Assembly: GCF_042242105.1 (NCBI RefSeq)
Contig: NC_092032.1
Span: 4,816,415-4,880,414 of the forward strand
DNA: 64,000 nt
Source of the DNA: Pempheris klunzingeri
Taxonomy: Eukaryota; Chordata; Actinopteri; Acropomatiformes; Pempheridae
Reading direction: 5' to 3'
The notes beneath the pieces are model-generated. The model was not told the origin of the DNA. It saw only the letters and a program-made list of their open reading frames with translations, and searched no databases. The position numbers and the translations under genes were made by a program. This document shows positions 37,907 through 51,000 of this stretch, piece by piece (position 1 is the first letter of the stretch; each line of letters opens with the position of its first letter).

Positions 37907-40900
37907 AGAGGGCACCAGGCAGTGGTGGGGTTTCATTTCAAGCCCACTCTGGACACAGTGTTTGTGAAAGCTGATGTAAAGCAAGAAGGGGGAGAAAGAG
38001 CTCTGCAGTCAGTGCGACTTCGTGTTAAGAGAAACAGGGGCTCAGCTGGATAATAATGTGAGCCATATTGCAACTGGAGGTGGTGAGGTGTAGACAAAAT
38101 ACCCTTCGCCATTACTGCAGCTACCAGCACAACTCACTGGTCTCACATAGGCGGACAAGGACGAGGAATGCCCACATCTGGTCACCAAGTATGAGGCATC
38201 TGAAGGTGGTCAGTTTCCTCTGACATGTGAAGCAAACAATCAAAAACAGTTCCCTTAAATTCCAGGAATAGCATTTCCCTACTAGGCCGAAACAGTAACT
38301 ACATATTTAGGGAGAATTAATTACGGACGGAATTTGACCTTTTGTTTTACCTTTCTATATATAGAAATGATTATGCCATAGAAATGTGTTAAAAAAAAGA
38401 AGTTCCATTTAAATTTTACACTTCAGTGTATTGAATTGTGGATTCATTTATCAAACTTGATTATTAGTTCAAATGGAGAGGAGACCTGAAAATAATATAT
38501 CGTCTTATACTAGATACTGCATGTATGTCTCTGCGTGTTTGAGGAGTTACATAAAGCCAACAGAAATCTGATAATGAGTGAAATGGATGTGAAATATTAA
38601 AGCTGCAGGAGGCAGAAATTCAGGCAAAAAAAAAGACAGAATTCGGAAAACTCTGGTCCCTCCCACCAGAAGAGCATCCTATTGGTTATCCTCAAGATTT
38701 CCATTGCAATATATTCCCTCTGCTACATTTGTAGTTTCTTCGTGACTTTCATTTTTTTCTTTGACAACAAAGCTGATGTGAGGATGTCCCTGACAAGCCC
38801 CCACTTAAAGACCTGCCTGCTCATTTCTTGATCTTTAAGTAGCTTTCAGTAACTAGAGATCAAACATTACCAGACGGACAGACAGAAGTACCTGTGCTTG
38901 AACCCCACTAAATGACTCCTGCGAGCTATGTGATTACAAAACACTTGTCACGCCTCTTTCATTCTACATAATCTGATTTAAAGGAAATCCTGCGACAAAG
39001 TGGAGAGCGACCGTCTGATTTAAATGAAACCCACGTCCATGTGAAGTATGTTATGTTTGTGTGACCAGGGTACGATTTCCTTGGAGAGACCTTTATTTGA
39101 CTTTAGCCTGCTGGTGGGAGGGCGGGAGAGGTAGAGGCTGGCTTTGTGTTTTCAAATTCAATTGTCCGCTATACAGTCAAACAGCCTGAGTTTCCTGTGG
39201 TTTGCTGTAATAAACCTAAACTCAGGTTACATCCAAGGTGCAAAGGACTGCAAAAGGTCAGGCACAACACTCTGACGTGAACCTATAAGGTCAGGTATAG
39301 GTAGGTATAGGTATAAGGTATAATGTTAAGGCCTCAAGCTGCAAGACCTTGCAAGACCAAAAGAAAGTGCCAAAAAGTTCAACCTCTGAACTGTGTCCCT
39401 GACGTCTGCCAGGTTGATGTCTGGCCGGATGGAAAAACAGCTTCTTTGTAGAAACAGCAGATCTTCCAAGGTCTTCCAGACCTCCTTGTCTCTTCAAAGT
39501 CAGTGAAATTGGGGTCTTTAGTCTTGGTGGTTTAAAACAAATTCTCTGGTCCAACCCCAAAATCGAGATCAGCTTGGCAAAGAAAAATAAGCAGCACAAT
39601 TACAACACAGGGGCCAGATTATTTATACAAAATACTGAATTTATTTCTATACATGCCAATCATCTCACCCAAAGGGGAGTTTATTAATGTGTTTTTTTTC
39701 ACTGGAAGCAAAGCACTGCAGCAGAGCATGTGTCTAGTCCGTGAAAGTGTTTGAGGCATATGGAAAGCTTACACCCGTTCCATGTTGACACAAAGTGATT
39801 AGTTTATTATAGAAGCCGATGGCCTGAGTACATGGGTATTTGCTTCCATGTTGCAGCGGTAGCATGAGCGAGGACTGACTGGGCGCCCTGACACACCGAA
39901 TGACGACACGACCGCGGAATCCGAGGAGGAGAGGTGACGTTTGGCCGCCGATACGCCACGCGGGGTGGGAGCGCCGTGAACATGAGGAACATGGGTGGTG
40001 GGATTGATGAATGAAGTTACTCATCCATCCATTTTGTCTCTAAAGGACAGCGGAGCCCCTGCTGCCAGTCTGTCTTCGGGCCGTCGTGCTTATTGCCACA
40101 GTAACCTGAGGCCAGAAAGAAAGCAACCCCCATGGCCCGAAGAGTTTTCTCTTCAAGGGTGCGGAGCCCCCGTCTCCTGCTTTCTTTAGGGCCTGTACAA
40201 AGGGCGCCATGTTTTTGAAAATAACAAGAGTAGGTTACAATACAATCATTTAGGTTTAAATTAGATTGGCAGAGTATCAAATACGAGGAAACTCAATTAT
40301 TACTCTATTACTGGTTGAATTGACTTACATGGATCCGAGGCCAGAGGTTCACACCAAACAAGGATGGAGGTTTCCTGCTTACCCCAGGCCTGTTCTTATT
40401 AAGTTATGGGCTCCAAGTGATTGATGGGTACACACACAGGCCTGCTGCTTCTGAGGATGTGGCTGAGCCTTTGTATTGACAGAATCCAGATTACTTTCAG
40501 GTAGGACTGCTCCTCAAAGATGTTTTTATTCCGAACATTTAACACTACGACCATTCAGGTAGTCTTCTTAGCTTGACATATGATTTAATATAAAAATACT
40601 CAGCCAGTCCCACACAAGAAGGTAAAAGGATTGTCACAGAGAGTCAAGAGCGGGGGTGGGTGGGGTGTGGGGGTGTGGGGGTTGACTGACTTCACTATAA
40701 CCCAAAAAACACTGAGGCCTCGTGCAGGTCACACAGCTCAAAACAGATCAGAATCCTGAAACGGGACGCTCCCGCCGCCTGATGGAATGTCAAAGGGTCT
40801 AAATGTACACGGACGCAACAATGTAAACACAAGGTTCCACATAATCAAAGTGTTTCCACCTGCAGTGACAGAGCCATCAGTTCTGAGCGCGCCGGTCATT

Positions 40901-41814
40901 ACCTCACGCTCTCCTCGTGCTCAGAGGGTAACCTAAGAGAAGCCAGAGCTTCAGCGGCTGACTTTACAGGAAGGAAAGAGCAGCAGCGAAAAAAGGGGGC
41001 ATTTTCCTCTACCTCAACTCAGAACATAAACAGTGAAACAGTCCGCAGACCTGCAGGTGCCTCGGAGTCCTTCAGCCCAGAACAAGGACGGTTGTTTTCA
41101 GAGAGAGGAAAGAGAAGTTTGATCATGCTTGCGAAGGTTCAACCCACCGAGACCCGAGGGCCCTGCACTCTTGTCCAAGAACTCTGTTAAAGTGAACTCG
41201 GAGAAGGACTTGCTGCACCTCCGTGTCACCCAGCCCTATCACGTTCTCATTATCGCAGCGCTGACCTTATGGCAAACATATTAGTTCCTCACCACAATAT
41301 GCAATTCAGGTGGTGGTGGCAGAGGATGATCTTTCCAATCATCCTCTCGCTCTCTTGAGAGCCAGCATGGCAAAACAATTACCTGATAGCGAAGCGGCTG
41401 CGAGCATGACAAAGTGAGTGACGTCCGGGAACCCAACACCTTATGAAACGATGCCCGATGCCTCATAACGTTTTACACATGACAGCATGACTGGTCCCCC
41501 GAGGAGCCCGTCTGAGCGCTAATCCATACAGCCCACCGCTGCAGCAGGCAAAGGAGGAGCAGAGAGACAAGGCTCCATTAATGAGAGCCAGATCTGCTCT
41601 GTTAGCTTAGAGCACATGGCTGCATGCTCAGACGCACACAACAAGACAGAAAGCAGTCTGTCAAGCTGCCCCTGCGGTGCAGCTCACAGGCTTCTGAGGC
41701 AACAAGGTGGGGCAGGGAATAAAGGTTCTGAGGGTTCTGCATGTTTCTGAGTCTTGTTGTGCTCTCTGTGGTCTGGAAGCTACTCTGCTCTGTGTTTATC
41801 AGTGAAATGTTCTT

Positions 41815-42095
41815 TCTTAAACCAACATGAGGTCTACTTTTGACCCACTGCTTTGGGTGACCAGGTGAAACACGAGATCTCCTTGATGATTATTTTGTTT
41901 TTGGTATGGTAGGTTTTCGGTAATGTCTGAAAATATCTCAACAGCTCTTGAAATCTTGGACTTTTGGTGATCCCCTGATCTTTGTGCGAGACTACCATGA
42001 GATTTCCCTTCTAATTTGTTGAAAATGCACAACTTAGTGTGTTAGCACCGTCGTTGTGAATGTTAGTGTGCTGATGTTAGCAGCTCTCATACAGC
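41815..42095 (-). repeat. Teleost dispersed repeat family A, minus orientation
   Basis: It contains TGGTGATCCCCTGA (41,965-41,978), the exact inverse of the word at 14,733-14,746, and GCTAACATCAGCACACTAACA in reverse at its right end. Confidence 0.6.
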
Positions 42096-42124
42096 AACAC
42101 AAAATTGCTCAATCTGCAGCAATT

Positions 42125-42400
42125 TTGAAATGTGATTATCATTAGTCAAACAAAATATCAGCCATTTGCAGGTTTCATCTTCTCAATTGATCGATTTATA
42201 TGTTTGTAAATGAACATTTTTTGGTTTGTGGATCATTGGTTGGACAAATCAAGCAATTTAAAGACGTCACTTTGGGACTTTGTGATGAGCATTTTTGATT
42301 ATGATTTATACTAAAAAACCAAAGCAAAACCTATTGATAGAGAATAATTTATTTTGCATCCCAAAAATGAGTCAATTCTGCATTAAACGACATCTCCAGT
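42125..42400. repeat. Teleost dispersed repeat family C
   Basis: Diagnostic segment GGTTGGACAAATCAAGCAATTTAAAGACGTCACTTTGGG, given here as two overlapping words: GGTTGGACAAATCAAG and AAGACGTCACTTTGGG. The copy at 60.6-60.9 kb reads the inverse. ATTAATCGATTA-like edges are typical of this family. Confidence 0.6.
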
Positions 42401-43119
42401 CCTCCAAATAAGCAGCACTTTTCAGTTTTCAAAGGACAATGAATAGGCTATTGCACGCTGCTCTACTTCTCATGGTGTGGCAATAAAAGGAACGTGAATT
42501 GAGCGGCTTTATAAATTATTCTCAGAAAATAGAGAATCTGTCAGCTCAGCCCCTTGAGTAGCTGATGTTTTTCCAGTGCAGGCATGAGGAAGCAGCAGCG
42601 CTGCAGCTCAGCACATGGTTGGACCACATGAAGGCATTATTACACTGCGTGTCTCTGTTGTTGTTTGACCGAGACATATTTCCAGACGGCTGCCTGGACT
42701 GCGGCAGGAGATGAGGGATATGCTACAAGGGAAGAGTCTTCACTTTCTCTGCCAGCCCCGACCCTTTCATAATCACCCAGGAATTATGCACATCCCAGTT
42801 AAAGCACTGATAGAGTGAGTTATGGCCGTGGTGGTGTTTCCTGAGAAGTCTGCCAAAAAGATGATTTAGATAGATCACACGTCTGGGGCCTGAGGGTTCC
42901 TCGGACACTGTTTAAACACAAGTCTTTATTCTGAGGACAGAGGAATGTGAAGGGCGCGGAGTGAAAAACCCATCACCTAACAGTGACATTTCCAATGTGG
43001 CAACGATGACAGCAGAGTTATTGGTCATCGTCCAAGACTTGGACATAAGAGTGATTACTAGAAAATACGACGTGGCTCTTCGAGGTACAGATGGCTTGGT
43101 GCTGCATTGCCATCGACAC

Positions 43120-44903
43120 ATTCACTTAAAAAAGAATTTTATTTTGTTTAATACATAGGGCGGTCTGTAGTGAAACATGTATACATTCAGCTTTACAATT
43201 AATACGGGAATTATACCACCAAATTCCTAAAATAGACACAATTTACAAGGTATACATGTTTCAACATATATCTGAAAACAAAACAAAAAAAAAAAAGACA
43301 GCTATACCAGTTTAATATGTAAAAGCCTACTTCCTTTTTGTTTCATTTTACCATTAGATTCAAATGGTAAACCTGTATACAATGTTTTATCTCGAGCTAA
43401 ATATAAGTTAAAGTGTTTACAGTAAGTCGCCTCTCAAGGCCATTCACTGGACAAACAAACACAAAATGGCACGCAGAGTTTTCCATGCAGTTAAAAAGAG
43501 ATTTAAAAAAAAAAAAAAAATGTAATTTGTAATAAGACATGCCCGAATCCATGTCGTCGCCGTTGCAAGATCCAACTCTCAAAACTACATTTCCCAGAAT
43601 TTCCCAGAACACGCACCAGCACTCGAATACTACAAACATGGTGAGAGGTCAGGGGTACAGTACATTTATGACCGCCTCTCAAACACAAACACCGATAGAT
43701 GTACTGTGAAATCCATTAGGAGTGTGGAGCACAGCTTTTGCTTTGATTTTCCAAATTCAGTGGAAACACCCTTATGACTCACTGCCCTGTCTAATATTGA
43801 ACACTTTTCCTTTGTCTCGGTCCAGTCAAAGGGATGCATGTGAAAGGCCGTAGCAATGCTAGTGATATTACTGATATTATCTGTCTGGGTGAGGGAGAGC
43901 CATTAAGTTGCACTTCATTAAAGCAACTCGTTACAACACAAGGCGTGCAATTTTAAGAGATTCTCTCTTCTCTCGGCACTCAGTGGAGAGCTCGCTGGTG
44001 CCAATCTCTTTTGATTTATGCACTCTTCAAAACACACCAATGGTTTGAAGTCCGAGTCAATAAAGTAGTAAAACGTCATTCCAGACGCTTGGTAAATCTA
44101 TTATATTCTGAAGAAAAGAGGCAGTTGTGTGGACAACAGAGACACATGATCCGAGCCTTTGACTGAGGGTTTTGAGATGGAATACGATGGCTTGACTTGA
44201 TAAGCTCCTCCATAAGCAGCAGAATGTTCAGAGTCTGAGGGGCGGGATCAAGCACAGAGCAGAGCAGAGCAGAGGAAAAACAAACAGTGGAGAAAAGTCG
44301 GCCCTGCACTGGTATAGATGTGCTTGCTAAGGCAAGGTGCACTCTGAGGACGATAAGCATGCTGGAGACAAAGGAGAACCCTGGTCAAAACTGATTTTCC
44401 ATTCGCATCATCATAGCTCAGACATTTAGCCATGTGACTGACAAACTTTGGTTTATACTTTTAGACTCGGTATGAAATGAGAATGCTTAATATTTTGATC
44501 AAGGTTTCTCAACTGCACAAAACTGTAACTCAAAACAAAACAGAGGAGAGAAAAGAAAAAAAAAAAAAAAAAGAAGAACCGCTCAAATTCCATGAAGAGG
44601 AAGGCTGAGCCGAGTTTGCATTTTAGCGCAGCATTGTTATTAGAAAGTGTGCAAAAAGTCGTGTCCGTGTGAACACAGGTAGACTGTGTGGATGGTCAAC
44701 CCTTACAGCTCAGGGGAGGGGAGACAGTCAGACCTCCACTGCCTTCATGTCTGAGGAGGGAGCTCAGCTCAGGACAGCACGCAGCGGGACAGGGTTGGGT
44801 TTTTAGTGTCTATGCTTCTGTTTGAGTGTGTGACACTGTGTGTGGTATTCACGCATGTATGTTTGAACATGTGTGCGAACGCGTTTGTGCACGTGTGCGT
44901 CGT
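43120..44903 (-). other. rab18: rab18 3' UTR
   Basis: About 1.8 kb with no coding signal between the stop and a pair of poly(A) signals. It contains an A17 run near 43,505-43,520 and another near 44,555-44,575, and a ZNF143-like word at 43,584 (listed separately). Extent is inferred from the signals. Confidence 0.6.
43138..43153 (-). terminator. rab18: rab18 poly(A) signals
   Basis: On the minus strand ATTAAA (43,152-43,147) precedes AATAAA (43,143-43,138). This is the first such pair placed well past the stop at the edge of the repeat-rich intergenic DNA. Confidence 0.5.
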
Positions 44904-45073
44904 CTAGACCAGGGAGCAGTAGCCGCCGCAGCTTCCACCTCCTGCGTCTTCGTCGGTGAGCTGGACTCCTCGGCCGTGGCTCTCGCTTTGCCACAAGCCG
45001 GGAGTCTGGATGATCTTTTCCACCAGCTCCTCAAATGCACACTGAACGCCGTCCCTGGTCTTAGCGCTCGCCT
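44904..45073 (-). CDS. rab18: rab18 coding exon 7 (prenylated C-terminus, stop)
   Basis: 170 nt; encodes [20 protein letters not shown], then a hypervariable tail ending CGGYCSLV and TAG (44,904-44,906). The hypervariable region is more diverged from mammals than the GTPase core. Confidence 0.97.
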
Positions 45074-48000
45074 CTAGCAGAACAGATAGAGAGGGGGGGG
45101 GGTGATAAAGGAAGAGACAAAATAGGAGTGAAGTGACAGGGATAGATACAGATGAAAGGAGAAAGAGGCAAAAAACAAGACAAATCAATGAGAGGTGGAT
45201 TAAAGGGGAAGGACAGAGATGGTGGAGACAGCAGATGAGATACAGATACAACAACTATTACTGTCTGCATCTTGATGTCATCATCTGACGAGCTCCCAGG
45301 CGAGAGGTGGAAAATGTCTCAACAATAACTGTCACTCCAGACACTAACAGTGAACCTTAACAGGTTATTAGGGAATATAGTCAACACCCGCTCCGCAACG
45401 TGATGATATCCAGAAACATCAGAGGACTAACAAGCATAGGATAAAGAAATCTATCCTATTTAAAAAGTCAAATCTGAATTAAAATATTAGGAAATGCTGA
45501 GGAAAACTTGGAAAGACCAGATGAAATCTTTCCACTTGCGCAAATGCGAGTCACTTTGACTGCATCAAGCTGTGCTTTACTGAAATATCTGAAAAGTAAA
45601 AAGCACAGGGGGAAATGAGAGCCATGGAAGAGGATATATGAAGCCTGTGTTATAAATAGGACTATGCAAGCATTCCTCAGCAAGTATTAGACTTAATAGT
45701 GTGTAATAGTCTGCTGTAACGCATGCTTAGCAGGCCTTTGTGGAGTAGGGAATCCTCCCGACTTACCTATAAAAAGCATGGAATGTTTTCTTGCAAACTT
45801 CAGCCCTTCTGCCCTGTCTAGTTCGTGGTTTTCCTAAAACAAAAGAGAGGTAATGGCTTATTTGAGGTCTGCCGGGTGGAGCTGTCAGCTCCTGTGGTCG
45901 TCACAGGGCAGAGAGGAAAAGTGATTTTCTCAGACAAAGAACAGGACACAATGAATTCATAATGCGCTATTTAGTGGGCATTTTTATCCCCACAGACAGA
46001 TTCTGGTATCCTGGTAAAGGACCAGCTGCCAAAAATATAAAAGTGGGTCTGCCACCGTCACTTAGTTCTGTAATTTGTCGGCTGCCTGTAAGCTGACTTT
46101 TGTAAAAACACACTTATTTTTGGCAATTTATTTTTCTGTTCTGTAGGAAATATGTTTATACAAAGTTTACATTCCTGACTTCCTGTAAATACGGAAAAAC
46201 TCATTTGAATGTGTCAAAACGTTGATATAAGTACATTAAAGATTATGATTAGAATTATTTCTTTGGGCAGATAGTTCCATCATAAAAACTCATAATGGCT
46301 GCACCTCTCTAATCAAACAAGCTTGTTAACCTAAGTGGGAGCACCAACATTTACACATTTACATCACCACAGACATACTCACCCTATCAATTTTATTTCC
46401 CACAAGCATTTTCACAAGGTCGTTTCTTGTACAGTACGTCTCAAGCTCATTGAGCCAGTTGTCGAGCTTGGCGAAGGTTTCCCGTCGTGTGACATCATAC
46501 ACTGTGTCAAAGCAAATGAACAAGCCGCACTCAGAATGAAGGCAAACACAAAAACACACTGTAAAATGTAAAAAAAATAATAATTATCTGACATGACACT
46601 GGAATTCTCTGGATTTTTCCCATCTTTGAATCTGTGATCGATCAATATGATCAATGGCAACAGTAACATTAGCATAATGATGGCACTGACCTGCATTAAT
46701 ATGTCCCACTGCATGATATTTAGTCTAATAGGCTCAAATTTAAAAACACATTTGATGGCTTTTTCAATGAAAAGCACATGTCAAATAAAACTTTGCTCCT
46801 GTTCCTCCAGAGTAATTTCAACTTTTGGAAAAAAAAAAAAAAAAAAGAAGAGAGAAGTTAAGAGAGTTCAGATAAAATGAACTAAAATAATATAATATCT
46901 ATTAAAAACACATGGTTGATAAAAGGACTCTGTGACAATATCATACAGGTGCTACGTCCCAGTGCTATAGCAAGGCGCCTTGTGTTTCTATATACTGTAT
47001 CATTAGAGTGGTCAAAAACCATTAGGTGGAGGAAGTCTGTTTAAGACGTTTAACTTAGTTCCTATGTGTGTGATATGCATACTGTACATGTATGTGCATT
47101 TGAGGAGTCTGACTTACGGGTATAAACTAACTTCCAGAGAGAGGCGAGTGTGTGTGTGTGAGAGTGTGTGTGTGTGTGAGTCACAGGACGAAAAGCAATC
47201 ACTTTCTTTACAACCAGGATGAAGTGAAGAGGGCACACACATGCACACGAACACACACGCCTTAGCAATGATGGCGTCTGCGGCTCGTCTTACCCAGGAT
47301 GACTCCCTGGGCACCGCGGTAGTAACTAGGCGTCAGGGTTCGGAAGCGCTCCTGTCCTGCAGTGTCCTGCAAAACACAAACGAGCTCAGCACTACTTTAC
47401 AAACTCACAGGAGAAACTGGTGTCTCAAACAGAAGGGAAACCAGGACATAAGCAACAACTCCACTGTCCCTCAGGGAGGCCAGAAGCGGTGTCATATAAG
47501 CGCCATCTGCTGGTCATTTTAGAGAACAGTCATGCAGGAGTTACTGCACAAAGTGAACATGGTTAAATACTTACCCATATTGCCAGCTTTGCCTTGTTAC
47601 CATCCACAGTAATGGTCTTCACTTTGAAGTCAACACCTAGAAAATGGAAAGACATTCCATCACTCATGCTGTCATGATTACCTCATCCCACCGCCGCCCC
47701 AATACGGTGACGCTTACAGGTTCGGCCAATTAGTGCCAATAATATTAGATCATGGTGCCAGACTAGAAATATCAATTACAAAAATGTGGAACATTCACAC
47801 CACACAATGTCTCTGAACTTCCTTTAACCTGAGCTTTTCAGAGCGCCATTATGAACCGCCCCATGTCCTGTATTCAGATGGTGGAGCGACTGTGTATTTA
47901 TGTCAAGCACAAACGGGCAGTGTGGTTTAATGTCCTAAACTGAAACTAATACAGGTCTGTATCAAAAAAATAAAAATCCACCAGCTGTGAAATGGCGAAG

Positions 48001-51000
48001 AGAGCCACGAGTCAGCCCTAAAGATCCTGCCAGGTCCCAAAGGAGCAGACATTTACGTGAAAATAACAATTGTTGTTCCCCAACCCCTGAACGAGTAAAT
48101 CTCTTCTATTGCCTCTGGGTGTGCAGAGCGTGAAGGGTCGAGATGACACAGCCGCCTGAGTTTTAGTATCCACTGACAGATTTACTATGGAAACGTACAC
48201 TCATGATGGGCTTGTTTTTATAACTGGCACTGGGGAGGGCAGTTCAATTGGTGCCAACACAGGAGGAGAGACGGGACATGTAGACAGGCTAAGGATATAT
48301 GACATACACCATGTGTACGACACACACTTACGCACAAGCACACAGTCTGTTCACACAGTTCACAGTCACAACAACTGGCTCTTCCTGGAGTCCAGCAGGG
48401 TTGTTCAGATAGTGTTGCCAGATGAACGTGGAGGAGTTTACACTAAACAGTTCCCTGAACCTGGACCAGTCTCTCCTGCTTTAGTTCTGTACAAATTCAG
48501 ACGGGTGTTTATTCTGATAACATAGAGTAAAGCATCAGTTTGTAATATCACAAGATGCTAATCTGACAACGCACTGAGAAAGCCAGTGTCAAAGCGAGAA
48601 ATACAGTCCAAATTGAATTGCTTTAGGCAGTAAAGATGAAAATATATGGCTTCACATCAAGTGGTAGAAGATTAAAAGTGATTTCTGACTGAAACTGAGG
48701 GAATGTGAGTCAACGAAGGAAAGTTAACTCCAATAAAGACATCTGTTTGGCAAAGATTCCCCGCTGGCCAAGTAGAACAGCAGTGATCCATGCCTTAACC
48801 TTGGAAAAAAGTGTTTTAACCGTTTCAGTGTCTCCTGGAACCTTTGCTTTTGGTTGCTTTAACAAAGGCGGCATTGTGAGCCACAAGCCCTTTACAAAAA
48901 TCACAAAAATAAAAAATAAATTCTATGTCAAAACTCTATCAGAAGAGTATAAATCTTGAGATGTTGAATGCTTTAATGAACACAAACCCACTGAGGCAGT
49001 TACAGTTCCAAGGCTACCTGAAAACATAACAGGTGTCTCCTTGCTGTGCATTGAATGATTCATACCTTTAAAAAGGGTGATATAATTACAGATCCACCAG
49101 AATCTGGAAAAACCTCCACTAGTAAGAATAATGTGCTCTTAAGTTCACCATTTCACCACATAAGATGGATGACCGGGTCTGCTGCAGGATTTTCTTTTCA
49201 AAGTACATGTGAAGTTTTGAATATTAGGAGTTATTAGAATTATGATTAGGGTTATTAGGAACACATTTCTGCACCACTGCTAACTATAACCTCAATAATG
49301 AACTTACAATCAAAGGACTAATGTGTTTAATATGAGCTGGTACATTTCCTCCTGCACTACCCATTTTCCATTTTCTTTCATGTGCAACCAAAATGTGTTT
49401 CTCATAACCATTTACATCTAAATTTAAGATCTTTAACTCCTTTGGGCATTCGTTTGTATTTACTACCATTGAAGTCTGTGGCTCATTGTGACTCTACCGA
49501 TGATCTTGGTTTTATTTTAGTCTTTCATTACCTTAGCTCCGATGAGTTACTCACCTATTGTTGCTGATTGTTCTGGGTCAAATGTGTCATCTGTGAATCT
49601 CAAGAGGAGGCTGTGGACAGGAAAAGGGAAATAAGTACATTACGACTCATTATGAATCAGAAACCAACAGAGCTTTGAGAATTCTGTTTGCTTTGTTCAC
49701 ATAATCTGTCCTGCAGCACCAGACTTATTGAATTTTGTATCTCTATCTCTTCCTATTGATCGCTTTGTCCTTGAGCTACATTACGTGTACATGCTCCCGA
49801 TGATGTCACTGCTAGATTGCACTCAGTAGGACAAGGTTCATTTCTTCACTATTACTAATCAAGTGCATAGGCCTTAATCACAGCACTGATGATGGGGATA
49901 AGCTCACTCCTTTCCCCTGACCCGAGTATAACTCTCTTATTTTTCCTCACGGGCTATCAAGAGGGATGCTGGAGCAGTGAGTGTTTATTGTTTGAGGTCC
50001 ATACAGCCGATGAGCTATGCTTGGAGACGGCCAAGACAGAAATGTGTTCTGTGTAGTTCATTTGTTCAGGTAAAATGAAACTTATGGACTTGCTGCCAGG
50101 CAGACATCTCCCTGATGATTTAAGGACTTCCACAGATCGCAGGGAAACAAATTACATATGTGTGCTCCTCAAACATTAGTCCAGTCAGTGTACCATCTTG
50201 ACAATAGCATAACTGGCTGAGCATAATTCAAATAATGACATTTTGAACTAAACAAAGTCTGAATTAGTTTATTGTATTAAGCAAAAGCATATTTCATTAA
50301 AATACAAGATTGCTTTCTGGAAACAACACCGTTGGCCTCAGTGATGCACTAGCAGGCAGTGTACCGTACAGCCAGCCACAAAACTCTTATGTTTTCTGGA
50401 AATATAAGCAAAGCTAGGTGTTGGCATTAACTCGGTCCCTGCTCTGTGCTCAGTCAATACAACGGTGCCATCACAGTGTGCAAACTACCAGCACTAATGG
50501 AGAAAATCTTGAACAGGCACAGAGCCAAAATTAAAATGACAGTGGGTTACAATAAATAAATCAAATAAATAGGATAATGCCAAAAATGTGAATAGGGGAA
50601 GAAAGAACTGAAGATGGGGTAACAATCTGAGATTGTTTACAACCTTCTGGGCAACACTTGGCTGATCCAAAGTGAAGGGCGTTCTCAACTCCCTTTTGCA
50701 TTCGATCCCTTGTTGATCATGCTGAAAATCTCAGTCTTGTGATTACCACACAAAATACCCTACATCCTTTTGTGGATCATGTTGCGGTTAGTTATTTCAA
50801 GGATCTGAGACTCGGTTATCAGTCTGCACTGAAAGATGATTTTTTGGCCAGACAGTTCACTTGTCAACAGTTTACAACAAGGCTTTGGGCAGCTCATTAC
50901 CTGTGTAGTGTGCTATGACTATGGAAGACACGCTGCGCTTTATACCGTTATTTGCAATGTGATGGTTGATGGCTCAGGCTGGCTATCAGGATTCTGTCAT

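Larger units (their letters stand above)
27280..43115. other. Intergenic region between mkx and rab18 (convergent), no gene seen
   Basis: About 16 kb with no frame showing family resemblance, no exon chain and no RNA gene that I can recognise. It contains a Tc1 MITE, long TA tracts, an inverted repeat, fish repeat families A, B and C, a (GCA)9 and a C20 run, each listed separately. The stretches 29.1-30.3 and 40.8-41.7 kb have little repeat content and might hold conserved non-coding elements. Confidence 0.7.
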
